This document shows positions 1-7,619 of a DNA stretch of 35,422 nucleotides, in pieces. The notes beneath the pieces were generated by a model, which was given only the letters and a program-made list of their open reading frames with translations, did not search any database and was not told the origin of the DNA. The stretch is from Lachnospiraceae bacterium (GTDB taxonomy: Bacteria; Bacillota; Clostridia; Lachnospirales; Lachnospiraceae): contig JAQYDI010000149.1 of assembly GCA_028724245.1 (NCBI GenBank), positions 1-35,422 on the forward strand, given 5' to 3'. Made by a program: the position numbers and the translations under genes. Each line of letters starts with the position of its first letter. Position 1 is the stretch's first letter.

Positions 1-455
1 TTGATCTTAAATGCCCGGTAAATCTGTTCCAACAAAATCACCCTCATCAGCTGATGTGGAAATGTCATAGGTGAAAAGCTGAGCTGGTAATCTGCCCGTT
101 TCAGTACCGCATCTGATAAGCCCAGTGAGCCTCCGATGACAAATATAATATGACTTTTTCCATTCAGTGCCAGCTGGCTGATCCTGGCTGCCAGCTGTTC
201 AGAAGAAAGTTCGTTTCCCTGAATCGCCAGAGCTATAACATAAGCATCATCCCGTATATGTGCCAGAAGACGTTCTCCTTCTTTTTCCTTGATCTGCAGA
301 TTGACTGCTTCCGGTGCTTTATCCGGTGTTTTTTCATCCTGCACTTCCACAATTTCCAGTTTGCAGTATCGTCCAAGTCTTTTAGAATACTCTGCAATAG
401 CGCCTGTGAAATACTTTTCTTTGATTTTCCCTACCGTTAAAATTGAAATTCTCAT
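1..455 (-). CDS. rlmH: 23S rRNA pseudouridine-1915 N3-methyltransferase RlmH (3' end cut by window)
   Basis: RlmH is a SPOUT-class methyltransferase that uses S-adenosylmethionine to methylate pseudouridine 1915 in helix 69 of 23S rRNA on the 70S ribosome. The protein opens [15 protein letters not shown] and continues with [13 protein letters not shown], as in the family. Later it shows the SAM-binding loop [11 protein letters not shown] and the C-terminal [24 protein letters not shown]. About 151 of the usual ~159 residues are present; the last few lie beyond base 1. The start at 455 is chosen by family alignment, because the ribosome site directly before it is weak. An in-frame ATG lies five codons upstream. 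A much better ribosome site (GGAAGGAG) sits further upstream before a three-codon ORF (Met-Lys-Lys-stop), which could act as a leader. The identification is secure; the exact start is not. Confidence 0.95.
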   Translation of the reverse strand, partial: MRISILTVGKIKEKYFTGAIAEYSKRLGRYCKLEIVEVQDEKTPDKAPEAVNLQIKEKEGERLLAHIRDDAYVIALAIQGNELSSEQLAARISQLALNGKSHIIFVIGGSLGLSDAVLKRADYQLSFSPMTFPHQLMRVILLEQIYRAFKI

Positions 456-632
456 AAACTTCTGCAGCATGAATTTCACTTTTTCATGCCGTTTCTCCTT
501 CCTGAAATGCAGACCTTATAACAGGCCATTCTTAAAGTTTTATAAACTGCCGATTTTCCATTGTTTCACGATATATTCTATTATATAATACTCTTAATAT
601 TTCGCAATACCCCACTAAAGGAGGAGTCTATT

Positions 633-1310
633 ATGCCCCATCAGTCGTTTTTTCAAAAACAGACATCTGTAAAAAATCATTCTGCTGACAGTGATTCTTC
701 TATTAACAGTGATTCTTCTATTAACAGTGATCCCTCTATTAACAGTAATGCTTCTGTTAATAATAGTTCTTGTGCCGGCAGTGATTCCTGTATTGGTCAG
801 ACACCTGATGCCGGCCTCAGGACCCATACAGGTGTTTACATCAGCAGCCAGCAGAAGTACGATGATCTGCAGTCGTCCGGCTCTTCACTTTTGATGGTAG
901 GACTTTTTCTTGCTGTGCTGTTTCTGATTGATGTGTCACGCATAATCCGTCTTCCCATAGGCAATGGTTCACGTATTCTGACTGATTCCGTTCTGATGCT
1001 TTTATCCGGCGCATGTATGATTGGATCTCACGCTTCCTTTAAACATGCCAACGAGATGAGAGCCATGATTGTATCAGAGGAAAAAAGACGGCGCCAGATT
1101 ATCAGCTGGTGTACTTCCACCTATCCGGCACTGCAGATTGACAAGATGATTGATGCCGCAGAGGCAGGGCTGCCTGATTCCATGGAAGTGCTGACTCTGA
1201 AGCGGCTTGATATGATCCGTTCTTATCTGGTTCGTGAATACCACATCGAAGATGAACCCTATCTGGAAGATCTGTGTGAAGAAATCTTCCAGAAAACATT
1301 TGGGTTATAG
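633..1310 (+). CDS. Unrecognised membrane protein with Ser/Asn/Asp hexapeptide repeats (225 aa)
   Basis: I do not recognise a family. The ATG at 633 follows an ideal AAAGGAGG at 618-625, so the longer frame opening at 561 is not used. Residues ~20-45 hold a degenerate hexapeptide repeat of SDSSIN type, encoded by an ~18-bp tandem repeat at about 687-765. A central part (~residues 85-135) has two hydrophobic segments, LLMVGLFLAVLFLI and ILTDSVLMLLSGACMIG, which I read as two membrane helices. The C-terminal ~90 residues are charged and helical (KHANEMRAMIVSEEKRRRQ) and end in an acidic stretch. The simplest picture is a low-complexity tail, a helical hairpin in the membrane and a cytoplasmic C-terminal domain. 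It converges with the PHP gene across 142 bases that show no convincing terminator. Nothing in the neighbourhood suggests a role. Confidence 0.75.
   Translation: MPHQSFFQKQTSVKNHSADSDSSINSDSSINSDPSINSNASVNNSSCAGSDSCIGQTPDAGLRTHTGVYISSQQKYDDLQSSGSSLLMVGLFLAVLFLIDVSRIIRLPIGNGSRILTDSVLMLLSGACMIGSHASFKHANEMRAMIVSEEKRRRQIISWCTSTYPALQIDKMIDAAEAGLPDSMEVLTLKRLDMIRSYLVREYHIEDEPYLEDLCEEIFQKTFGL
687..765 (+). repeat. In-frame 18-bp tandem repeat inside the membrane-protein gene
   Basis: The unit AACAGTGATTCTTCTATT recurs with few changes about three times, followed by one more diverged copy. It encodes SDSSIN, SDSSIN, SDPSIN and SNASVN. The unit is a multiple of three bases, so copy-number change by slippage would lengthen or shorten the Ser/Asn tract without breaking the frame. 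Confidence 0.8.
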
Positions 1311-1452
1311 GTTATGCTGCAGAATGAGCGATAAAAATAGTGGATAATAAAAGAATGAAACAATACAAGAAATTGATGATGAAAAACCAGAGTACTGTCC
1401 CCGAGGATTACAGCTTTATAAAGTCCTTATATTATCTCAGACACTTTTCCCA

Positions 1453-2337
1453 TCAAAGTCCGTAATACCATTTTCTCTGTTCTTTCATCTTCTCATATAT
1501 TTCATAGGGAAAGCCATTTTCCAGAGACTGGGTTTCCGACTGTCCGTGAAAGTCTGAAGCGGCAGATTCCATCAGCCCGTATTCTGCTGCATATTTCTTC
1601 AGTTCATCCCTCTGAGACCTTGTATATCTGCCATATTCCACTTCCATGGCCCCAATTCCGCCGGTGATGCTGCTGAAATGCTCCAGCAATTCCCTGTTTT
1701 CTTCTTCTGACAGTCCATAGTAAAACAGATGCGCCAGTACGGGGACTCCCTTTGCTGCAATGATTGCTTTTACCACTTCTTCCAGTGATGCATAGGTAAA
1801 TGGGTTCTTTACGTATGCTCTTCTCTCACCGAAATTCCCGATATAAATGTCAAATCCTTCATCCACTGTTTTTGTATATCCCTGCTCTTTCATGGTATCC
1901 GCGATCTGCTTTCTACCCAGATGATGTGTTTCCGGATGGGCTGCTTTCAATGTTTCGTAACTGCCCAGATCAATGCCGTTTTCACGGAGTTTTGCCAGAA
2001 TAGCCTCTACATACGGTTTTCTGTCATATGCATTTTTCCTGAAAATCTGTTTCATCAGCACATTCTCCGGGTCATAATCCAGTGCCACAACATGAAGCTC
2101 CTTGTCTTCACCGGAAGAAGTCCTGTAAAAGCAGGAAATTTCACTGCCCCGTATCAGTTCCATATCGGGATGTTTTGCGGAAAGCCCCTCATAATCCTCA
2201 CAATCCAGATTGTGATCCGTTATGGCCAGCGCCCGAATGCCTGCCTTTTTTGCTTCTTCAATCAGTTCATCCGGCGACAGCATTCCATCTGAAAGTCTGG
2301 TATGCGTATGCAGATCTGTATAAATTCTCTGTTCCAT
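1453..2337 (-). CDS. PHP-domain metal-dependent phosphoesterase (294 aa)
   Basis: This is a stand-alone PHP-family hydrolase, related to histidinol phosphatase, the PHP domain of DNA polymerase III and the RNase AM / 3',5'-nucleoside bisphosphatase group. Metal-ligand motifs are visible: DLHTHTRLSDG near residue 8, AITDHN near residue 38, EISCF (glutamate ligand) near residue 66, a mid-protein histidine in VLAHLFYYG, and the C-terminal SDFHG. The length (294 aa) suits the RNase AM-like subgroup, so a 5'-3' exonuclease or a phosphatase acting on small nucleotides is plausible, but the substrate cannot be read from sequence. The start at 2337 is preceded by AAGAAAGAGGAG, and its own promoter lies at 2458-2486. 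It diverges from the unknown 510-aa gene. Confidence 0.9.
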   Translation of the reverse strand: MEQRIYTDLHTHTRLSDGMLSPDELIEEAKKAGIRALAITDHNLDCEDYEGLSAKHPDMELIRGSEISCFYRTSSGEDKELHVVALDYDPENVLMKQIFRKNAYDRKPYVEAILAKLRENGIDLGSYETLKAAHPETHHLGRKQIADTMKEQGYTKTVDEGFDIYIGNFGERRAYVKNPFTYASLEEVVKAIIAAKGVPVLAHLFYYGLSEEENRELLEHFSSITGGIGAMEVEYGRYTRSQRDELKKYAAEYGLMESAASDFHGQSETQSLENGFPYEIYEKMKEQRKWYYGL

Positions 2338-2457
2338 CTCGAAAATCTCTCCTCTTTCTTACGACATTGTTATTGTTCAAAGGAAAAGACACTTTCGGTT
2401 TGTTGTGGCGGGAGACCGATATCCGAAAACAGAAAGCTGTGCCTTTTCCCTGCTCAC

Positions 2458-2486
2458 ATTATAATTTCAATTTCCGTCTCTGTAAA
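2458..2486 (-). promoter_or_regulatory. Promoter of the PHP-domain gene
   Basis: Read on the minus strand: -35 TTTACA (2481-2486), a 17-bp spacer, and -10 TATAAT (2458-2463). This is a near-consensus sigma-A promoter. It leaves an untranslated leader of about 115 bases before the start at 2337. Confidence 0.75.
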
Positions 2487-2541
2487 CGTTCCGTTCAATC
2501 TATTATCGGACACACACAAATCACATTTATTGCCGAAAAGA

Positions 2542-2569
2542 TTTACTTTCTGTGATTTTATGTTAGAAT
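2542..2569 (+). promoter_or_regulatory. Promoter of the inverted-repeat-enclosed gene
   Basis: -35 TTTACT (2542-2547), a 16-bp spacer, and -10 TAGAAT (2564-2569) preceded by TGT, which makes an extended -10. The expected transcription start near 2576 falls only a few bases before the left inverted repeat begins at 2581. The promoter lies outside the repeat-bounded segment. Confidence 0.65.
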
Positions 2570-2580
2570 GAATATAACTA

Positions 2581-2657
2581 TTTTGTACAAATCTATTTGG
2601 CGGATACGCCACACCGAGGAAACACACCGTGTTTTCGAGGTTGGCTCTGAACAGTTA
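2581..2657 (+). repeat. Left arm of a 77-bp inverted repeat
   Basis: This 77-base arm begins TTTTGTACAAATCTATTTGG and ends GGCTCTGAACAGTTA. Its reverse complement recurs at 4289-4365 with 71 of 77 bases identical. All six differences are transitions and there are no gaps. The arm lies between the promoter and the ribosome site of the 510-aa gene, so it would form almost the whole 5' leader of that mRNA. Confidence 0.92.
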
Positions 2658-2704
2658 CACTATTTTACAGATATCTGCTGATTTTTTTAAAAGGAGGCCG
2701 CTGT

Positions 2705-4237
2705 ATGCACGAAGATAAAGTATCCCTGCTGAAACTTCTTCAGATTTTTGCTGAAGAAGATTATCTTCAAATGAAAGCACAGATGAAATATCATTCCAAA
2801 GAGGAGCTGAGACTGGCATGGATAGTTCGGCTGTTCCCATCGGAATTCAACTGTCAGGTTAAGGAAGATTCTTCCTCTGTATCAAAGCTTTTTGAAAATT
2901 CCAATTATACACCCACTCCCCCTCCCAAAAGAACTTACGGCAGAAAATGGATTCTGGTTCCGCTGATGCAGGCGGTTTATGCCAATCCTTTTTTTCCGGA
3001 AAGCGGCAATACTTTTCTGAATCTGATGCTGGAGCATATAAAGGATGTGTTTCATGTCAGCGACAGCAGGCTTCCTGAGATGATCTCATCTCTCCGGATA
3101 CTGCTGGAGCATTCCAATCTGTGGGATGAACGGCTCCCTGTTTTTATTCAGGAACTGCACCGTGAAGAGACTGTGGACTGTATCTGCTACGCGTTATTTT
3201 TGCTGATTCTATGTGCCTTTTACAACTGGGATGTGAAAAGTTTTGATTATCTGTATTCTCCTTATATACTGATCAGGATTCAGAATTCCACACATGACGA
3301 TCGTGAAAATAACAATCGGGGATTTGATTTTCTTCAGAAAACAAAAGTGGAATTAAAACAGGAAATGTATGATTTCTATGCTTCAAAAGAGATGCTGGAG
3401 TATGTTGGCGGCCGCAGCGGCTCCTCTTTTTCATCTCTCCGCTCGGAAGCAGCATCAGCAACGACACCGGCAGACCCGGACTGTTTTTTCTTTGAAGGAA
3501 GCGCTTATGTACATGAATATTATTTTTATGCCTATCATCCGACCCGCTGGGAGACCATCTGCACCCAATCCCGGCTCCGTTTTGAAATACAGCATAATAA
3601 AAGCTATATCATACATCTGCAGCTTGTGGAAGGCAGCGTCACCCGCTGCTGTACAGGCACAGCTATACAAAACAAAAACACGCAGCTGGTCTATGCCATT
3701 CTGCACGATACAAAACTGGGTGAAACCATGATTCTTTCCTTTGAAGGACAACATTTCAATAAAGATATGTACTACCGGCCGGCTTTTCTGCTCAGACATT
3801 ATCCGGGATCTCATATCCCCATGATTGAAAAAGCCTGTATTTCTCTTTATCCTGTCCATGATTCTGTGGTAAGAGGACTTCTTAATATGCAGGATACTTT
3901 TTTTGTACCGGACAACCGTCTGAGAGAGTTCATCCGCACTTATGAAAATCAGCCCTGGATGAAGGATTTTACCAGTCAATCAAAAATCAGAGATTTTCTG
4001 AACAGCGGCACAACGCAGGAAACCCTCGGCCAAAGACCTGATGGTCTTCTGATCACCGAATCATTTATACTTGGAATTGAACTGTCCTGTACCTCTGACA
4101 GACTGCAGCAGACGATCTATAAACTTCTGATGCTGCAGCTTCTGAAGGGCTTTTCCATTTATCGGAACGACACCGTTTCATTGAAAGAACCTGACAATCT
4201 TAATGTCCTGATCCGGGAACTGCCGGAAGAACTGTAA
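2705..4237 (+). CDS. Unrecognised 510-aa protein enclosed by 77-bp inverted repeats
   Basis: I do not recognise this protein. Seen: an ATG at 2705 with AAGGAGG at 2691-2697; no signal peptide or clear membrane span except a short hydrophobic stretch near residue 160 (CYALFLLILCAFY); a proline patch TPTPPPKR near residue 77; and a Ser/Ala-rich linker near residues 235-260 that separates an N-terminal helical part from a C-terminal mixed part. No DDE, HUH, serine- or tyrosine-recombinase signature is visible, so it is not an obvious transposase. Near the C-terminus, RPDGLL (Asp446) followed by GIELS (Glu459) faintly resembles the PD-(D/E)xK nuclease core and the replication-relaxation proteins. 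The usual lysine is serine here, so this is only a lead. The gene stands alone, with its own promoter and terminator, between 77-bp inverted repeats. It could be cargo of a non-autonomous mobile element, or the payload of an invertible segment. Confidence 0.7.
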   Translation: MHEDKVSLLKLLQIFAEEDYLQMKAQMKYHSKEELRLAWIVRLFPSEFNCQVKEDSSSVSKLFENSNYTPTPPPKRTYGRKWILVPLMQAVYANPFFPESGNTFLNLMLEHIKDVFHVSDSRLPEMISSLRILLEHSNLWDERLPVFIQELHREETVDCICYALFLLILCAFYNWDVKSFDYLYSPYILIRIQNSTHDDRENNNRGFDFLQKTKVELKQEMYDFYASKEMLEYVGGRSGSSFSSLRSEAASATTPADPDCFFFEGSAYVHEYYFYAYHPTRWETICTQSRLRFEIQHNKSYIIHLQLVEGSVTRCCTGTAIQNKNTQLVYAILHDTKLGETMILSFEGQHFNKDMYYRPAFLLRHYPGSHIPMIEKACISLYPVHDSVVRGLLNMQDTFFVPDNRLREFIRTYENQPWMKDFTSQSKIRDFLNSGTTQETLGQRPDGLLITESFILGIELSCTSDRLQQTIYKLLMLQLLKGFSIYRNDTVSLKEPDNLNVLIRELPEEL

Positions 4238-4288
4238 CCTGCTGCAAAGATAGACAGGAAAAGAGAAAGCCCGAAAGGAAAAAAACGG

Positions 4289-4365
4289 TAATTGTTCAGA
4301 GTCAACCTCAAAAGCACGGTGTGTTTCCTCGATGTGGCGTATCTGCCAAATAGATTTGTACAAAA
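4289..4365 (-). repeat. Right arm of the 77-bp inverted repeat
   Basis: This is the reverse complement of 2581-2657 with six transitions and no gaps. In a plus-strand transcript, four of the six differences become G-U wobble pairs and two become C-A mismatches, so 75 of 77 positions could still pair with the leader. The arm starts 51 bases after the stop codon of the 510-aa gene and abuts the terminator hairpin. Confidence 0.92.
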
Positions 4366-4401
4366 AAGTGCTCATGAATGCAAGCATTCATGAGCACTTT
4401 T
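4362..4401. terminator. Bidirectional terminator between the 510-aa gene and purD
   Basis: A perfect 14-bp stem, GTGCTCATGAATGC (4368-4381) with its complement at 4384-4397, closes on a two-base loop. It is flanked by A6 on the left, read as T6 after the stem on the minus strand, and by T4 on the right. It is well placed to end both purD (-) and the 510-aa gene (+). The pairing extends outward into the inverted repeat and into the partial third copy, giving an imperfect palindrome at 4352-4412. Confidence 0.88.
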
Positions 4402-4430
4402 GGTACAAATCTGCTTAGCTCTGAACAGTT
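4398..4430 (+). repeat. Internally deleted third copy of the inverted-repeat sequence
   Basis: TTTTGGTACAAATCT matches the first 14 bases of the left arm with one inserted G. It is joined directly to AGCTCTGAACAGTT, which matches the last bases of the arm. About 45 central bases are missing. It has the orientation of the left arm and sits just past the terminator. Confidence 0.7.
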
Positions 4431-4456
4431 GCAAATACAGACTGCCTGGCGAGCGC

Positions 4457-5185
4457 TTACGCTTCGTTCTTTTCTGCCTCATCGATTGCTTTACCGATGT
4501 CATTTCTCATATATTTGTTATCAAATTCGATCCATGTGGTTGCCGAGTAGGCATTCAGTCTGGCCTGCTTCAGGTCACAGCCCTTGGCTACCACGCCCAG
4601 CACACGACCGCCATTGGTAACGATCTGGCCTTCGTCGTTGAATTTGGTTCCTGCATGGAATACATAGTATCCATCCATCTTTTCCACGGTATCAAGACCA
4701 CTGATGGGGAATCCCTTTTCATAGGATACGGGATAACCGTCTGATGCCAGTACAACACAGACAGCCGCATTGTCCTCGAACTGCAGCTCGATTTCAGAAA
4801 GTGTTCCGTCGATGCAAGCTTCCATAACCTCAACGATATCGTTCTTCATACGGGGAATAACAACCTGTGCTTCCGGATCGCCGAAACGGGCATTGTATTC
4901 CAGCACACGGGGTCCTTTGGGAGTCAGCATCAGTCCGAAGAAAATGATGCCCTTGAACGGTCTGCCTTCTGCTTTCATAGCATCAACCGTTGCCTGATAA
5001 ATGTATTTTTTGCAGAATTCATCCACTTCTTCTGTGTAGAAGGGACTGGGAGAAAAGGTTCCCATACCGCCGGTATTCAGCCCCTGATCGCCGTCTTTTG
5101 CACGTTTGTGATCCTGTGCGGAAGTCATAATGCGGATGGTTTCTCCGTCAACAAAAGAAAGTACGGAAACTTCGCGGCCGGTCAT
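4457..5185 (-). CDS. purD: PurD C-terminal part, downstream of a frameshift (242 aa)
   Basis: This is the second half of phosphoribosylamine-glycine ligase, out of frame with its first half. It opens MTGREVSVLSFVDGE, which in intact PurD follows directly after VIEEF. It carries the rest of the ATP-grasp fold: LNTGGMGTFSPSPFY, the metal/ATP-binding EYNARFGDPEAQV, and a C-terminal domain containing VVLASDGYP and GGRVLGVV. The ATG at 5185 overlaps the stop of the upstream frame as ATGA, so translational coupling could still produce it. There is no independent ribosome site. On its own it lacks the glycine/phosphoribosylamine-binding N-domain. It is the last gene of the purEMND run, before the terminator at 4362-4401. 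Confidence 0.9.
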   Translation of the reverse strand: MTGREVSVLSFVDGETIRIMTSAQDHKRAKDGDQGLNTGGMGTFSPSPFYTEEVDEFCKKYIYQATVDAMKAEGRPFKGIIFFGLMLTPKGPRVLEYNARFGDPEAQVVIPRMKNDIVEVMEACIDGTLSEIELQFEDNAAVCVVLASDGYPVSYEKGFPISGLDTVEKMDGYYVFHAGTKFNDEGQIVTNGGRVLGVVAKGCDLKQARLNAYSATTWIEFDNKYMRNDIGKAIDEAEKNEA

Positions 5186-5748
5186 AATTCTTCAATGACC
5201 ATAGTGTTGCCTGCTGTGCCGAATTTCTTATCTGTCATAATCGTGCGGACACCGTCAATCGCCTCTTCCAGAGTATTGCAGATCAGCACGCCTTTACCGA
5301 GAGCAAGACCGTCTGCCTTCAATACAATGGGGAAATCAGCCTTTTCTTTCAGATAGGCAACTGCAGCATCGGCATCTGTAAATACTTCATACGCTGCGGT
5401 AGGAATATTGTATTTTTTCATCAGATCCTTGGAGAAGGATTTGGAGCCTTCCAGGATTGCCGCATTTTTACGGGGGCCGAATACTCTCAGGCCTTCTGCT
5501 TCAAATACATCGACAATGCCTCCTACCAGCGGATCATCCATACCGATAATCGTCAGATCGATCTTATTATCTTTGGCAAATGCAACCAGTTTGTCAAATT
5601 CCATGGCACCGATCGGTACACATTCCGCTATACCGGCAATTCCCGCGTTGCCGGGTGCGCAGTAAATTTTTGTAACCTTTTTACTCTGTGCAACTTTCCA
5701 TGCAATGGCATGTTCTCTGCCGCCGCTTCCTACAATGAGTACTTTCAT
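5182..5748 (-). CDS. purD: PurD N-terminal part, ends early at a frameshift (188 aa)
   Basis: PurD joins 5-phosphoribosylamine and glycine using ATP to give GAR in purine synthesis. This frame has the N-terminal domain (MKVLIVGSGGREHAIAW, CAPGNAGIAG, GMDDPLVGGIVD) and the first ATP-grasp segment (SKSFSKDLMKKYNIPTAAY, FPIVLKADGLALGKGV). It then stops after VIEEL. In the family VIEEF runs directly into the TGREVS hinge, and restoring one T in GAATTATGACC rebuilds VIEEFMTGREVS. The break therefore falls inside the ATP-binding fold. The rest of both halves is well conserved, which points to a very recent mutation, a sequencing error or programmed slippage. The start at 5748 is set by the family; the ORF is open upstream to 5793. 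The gap to purN is 25 bases. Confidence 0.92.
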   Translation of the reverse strand: MKVLIVGSGGREHAIAWKVAQSKKVTKIYCAPGNAGIAGIAECVPIGAMEFDKLVAFAKDNKIDLTIIGMDDPLVGGIVDVFEAEGLRVFGPRKNAAILEGSKSFSKDLMKKYNIPTAAYEVFTDADAAVAYLKEKADFPIVLKADGLALGKGVLICNTLEEAIDGVRTIMTDKKFGTAGNTMVIEEL

Positions 5749-5773
5749 GTTCGTATCTACCTTCCTCTGTTTA

Positions 5774-6364
5774 CTATAACAAACCATCTGCAATTTTCTG
5801 AATCGCTGCGGGGAGGAGAACCCACTCCGCCTCCTGCATCACTTTCAGCTGCAGGTCTTTTGCAGAAATTCCATCAGGAATTTCAACTGCTTTCTGCATG
5901 ATAATCGGTCCTGAATCGGTTCCTTCATCTACAAAATGAACCGTAGCTCCCGTAACCTTTACCCCTCTTGCCAGAGCTGCTTCATGAACCTTCAGTCCAT
6001 AATATCCCTTTCCGCAGAATGACGGAATCAGGGAGGGATGTATATTAATAATTCTTTGGGGGAATGCTGCTACCATCTCCGGAGAAATATTCACCAGATA
6101 TCCGGCAAGAACCACCAGCTCCACGCCATAATCCTGAAGCCTTTTGATCAGTGCCTGATGAAATGCAGGGCGATCCGAAAAATCAGCCGGCGACAGACAT
6201 TCTGCCGGAATTCCGTGCTTTTCTGCTCTTTCCAATGCATAGGCACCCCTGTTATTGCTGATTACCACTTCGATAGAAGCATTTGTAAGACGGCCTGCTT
6301 CCATACTGTCAATAATTGCCTGCAGATTGGTACCGCCTCCTGATACCAGTATGCCGATTTTCAT
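5774..6364 (-). CDS. purN: Phosphoribosylglycinamide formyltransferase PurN (196 aa)
   Basis: This is the folate-dependent GAR transformylase: it moves a formyl group from 10-formyl-THF to GAR, the step after PurD. The motifs are the phosphate-binding VSGGGTNLQAI near residue 7, the catalytic Asn-His of NIHPSLIPSF, and the folate/catalytic-Asp region HFVDEGTDSGPII. The length of 196 aa is typical. AGGAGG precedes the ATG at 6364. It lies between purM and purD in a four-gene purine run. The 110-base gap upstream, after purM, is the longest in the run except for the purE-purM gap, and it contains a strong stem-loop. Confidence 0.97.
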   Translation of the reverse strand: MKIGILVSGGGTNLQAIIDSMEAGRLTNASIEVVISNNRGAYALERAEKHGIPAECLSPADFSDRPAFHQALIKRLQDYGVELVVLAGYLVNISPEMVAAFPQRIINIHPSLIPSFCGKGYYGLKVHEAALARGVKVTGATVHFVDEGTDSGPIIMQKAVEIPDGISAKDLQLKVMQEAEWVLLPAAIQKIADGLL

Positions 6365-6407
6365 AATATTTCCTCCTGCCCTGTTAAAATCAGATGACTG
6401 CCCGCAG

Positions 6408-6447
6408 CCGACAGCTGTCCGTCTTCCTGTTCCGGACAGCTGTCAGG
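6408..6447. repeat. Stem-loop in the purM-purN gap built from two GACAGCTGTC palindromes
   Basis: CCGACAGCTGTCCG (6408-6421) can pair with CGGACAGCTGTCAGG (6433-6447) around an 11-base loop. Each arm itself contains the perfect palindrome GACAGCTGTC. There is no adjacent T-run, so it is more likely an mRNA processing or stability element, or a repeat-derived hairpin, than a terminator. Confidence 0.7.
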
Positions 6448-6474
6448 TCAGCCGGGATTAAAAATCAGTCGGAA

Positions 6475-7500
6475 TTAAACAAGAGTAACACCCTTTTCAC
6501 CAGCTGTAATTTTGCCGATTACGTAGGGAGCTTCGCCGGCTGCTTTGATTGCTTCCATGGTCTTATCCACATCTTCAGGCGCAACAGCCACTACCATGCC
6601 GATACCCATGTTGAATGTGTTATACATCATCTTTTCTTCGATATCGCCTGTCTTCTGCATCAGAGGGAAGATGGGAGGTACCGGATAGCTGTTCTTTTCG
6701 ATGACAGCATGTGTATTATCAGAAAGCATACGGGGGACATTCTCATAGAAGCCGCCGCCTGTGATATGGCTGCAGGCTTTGATCTTCACAGATGCATTCT
6801 TAATGGATTTCAGCGCTTTTACGTAAATCTTGGTAGGGGCAAGAAGTGTTTCGCCCAGAGTTGCGCCCAGTTCATCATAATATGTATCGAGACTTTCCTT
6901 TGTCATCTCAAATACGCTTCTTACCAGTGAAAAACCGTTGCTGTGTACGCCGGAAGAAGCCATGCCGATCAGTACGTCGCCCTCTGCCAGAGACTCACCT
7001 GTGATCAGATCCTTCTGATCTACCACACCAACGGAAAAACCGGCCAGATCGTATTCGTCAACCGGATAGAAACCGGGCATTTCTGCTGTTTCGCCGCCGA
7101 TCAGCGCTGCTCCTGCCTGCTTGCAGCCTTCTGCCACACCGCTTACGATGTCGGCAATCTTTTCAGGATAGTTCTTGCCGCATGCAATGTAGTCCAGGAA
7201 AAACAGCGGTTCACCGCCTGCACATGCAATAGCATTGACACACATGGCAACACAATCGATACCAACCGTATTATGCTTATCCATGATAAAAGCCAGTTTC
7301 AGTTTGGTACCAACGCCATCGGTACCGGATACAAGAGTAGGATGCTCCATATTCTTGAAAGCATCCATGGAGAATGCGCCGGAAAAACCGCCGATGCCGC
7401 CCAGTACTTCGGGTCTCATGGTTTCCTTTACATGTTTTTTCATTAATTCAACGGATTTGTAACCAGCTTCAATATCAACGCCTGCATTCTTGTAATCCAT
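6475..7500 (-). CDS. purM: Phosphoribosylformylglycinamidine cyclo-ligase PurM (341 aa)
   Basis: AIR synthetase closes the imidazole ring of FGAM using ATP, giving aminoimidazole ribotide for the PurE step. The start [15 protein letters not shown] is typical of the family. It also shows the PurM signature [14 protein letters not shown] near residue 58, [11 protein letters not shown] near residue 140, and [13 protein letters not shown] followed by [13 protein letters not shown]. The length matches the usual ~340 aa. GAGGAG lies just upstream of the ATG at 7500. It follows purE by 119 bases and precedes purN by 110. Both gaps carry hairpins. Confidence 0.97.
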   Translation of the reverse strand: MDYKNAGVDIEAGYKSVELMKKHVKETMRPEVLGGIGGFSGAFSMDAFKNMEHPTLVSGTDGVGTKLKLAFIMDKHNTVGIDCVAMCVNAIACAGGEPLFFLDYIACGKNYPEKIADIVSGVAEGCKQAGAALIGGETAEMPGFYPVDEYDLAGFSVGVVDQKDLITGESLAEGDVLIGMASSGVHSNGFSLVRSVFEMTKESLDTYYDELGATLGETLLAPTKIYVKALKSIKNASVKIKACSHITGGGFYENVPRMLSDNTHAVIEKNSYPVPPIFPLMQKTGDIEEKMMYNTFNMGIGMVVAVAPEDVDKTMEAIKAAGEAPYVIGKITAGEKGVTLV

Positions 7501-7532
7501 AACTTTTCTCCTCTAGAATATTGTTGTGTTGG

Positions 7533-7575
7533 GCAGCGGTTCACCGGATATGAAACATGTCTGCCGGTCCGCTGC
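7533..7575. repeat. Stem-loop in the purE-purM gap
   Basis: GCAGCGG (7533-7539) pairs with CCGCTGC (7569-7575), and CCGG blocks inside both arms can extend the stem. No T-run follows. It may moderate read-through or mRNA decay between purE and purM. Confidence 0.5.
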
Positions 7576-7619
7576 TGTGTTTGTATATTTGTAACGTCTG
7601 CCTTATTGATTGGCAGTGT

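Noticed and set aside
2581..4365. Integron-style gene cassette
   Set aside because: Integron attC sites are in direct orientation with short core sites; here the flanks are inverted, 77 bp long and have no attC-like cores.
4178..4387. A minus-strand frame across the right inverted repeat (FLYKSIWQIRHIEETHRAFEV...)
   Set aside because: The same frame is open in the left arm too, but the six differences do not favour silent changes and there is no ribosome site, so it looks like repeat sequence rather than a gene.
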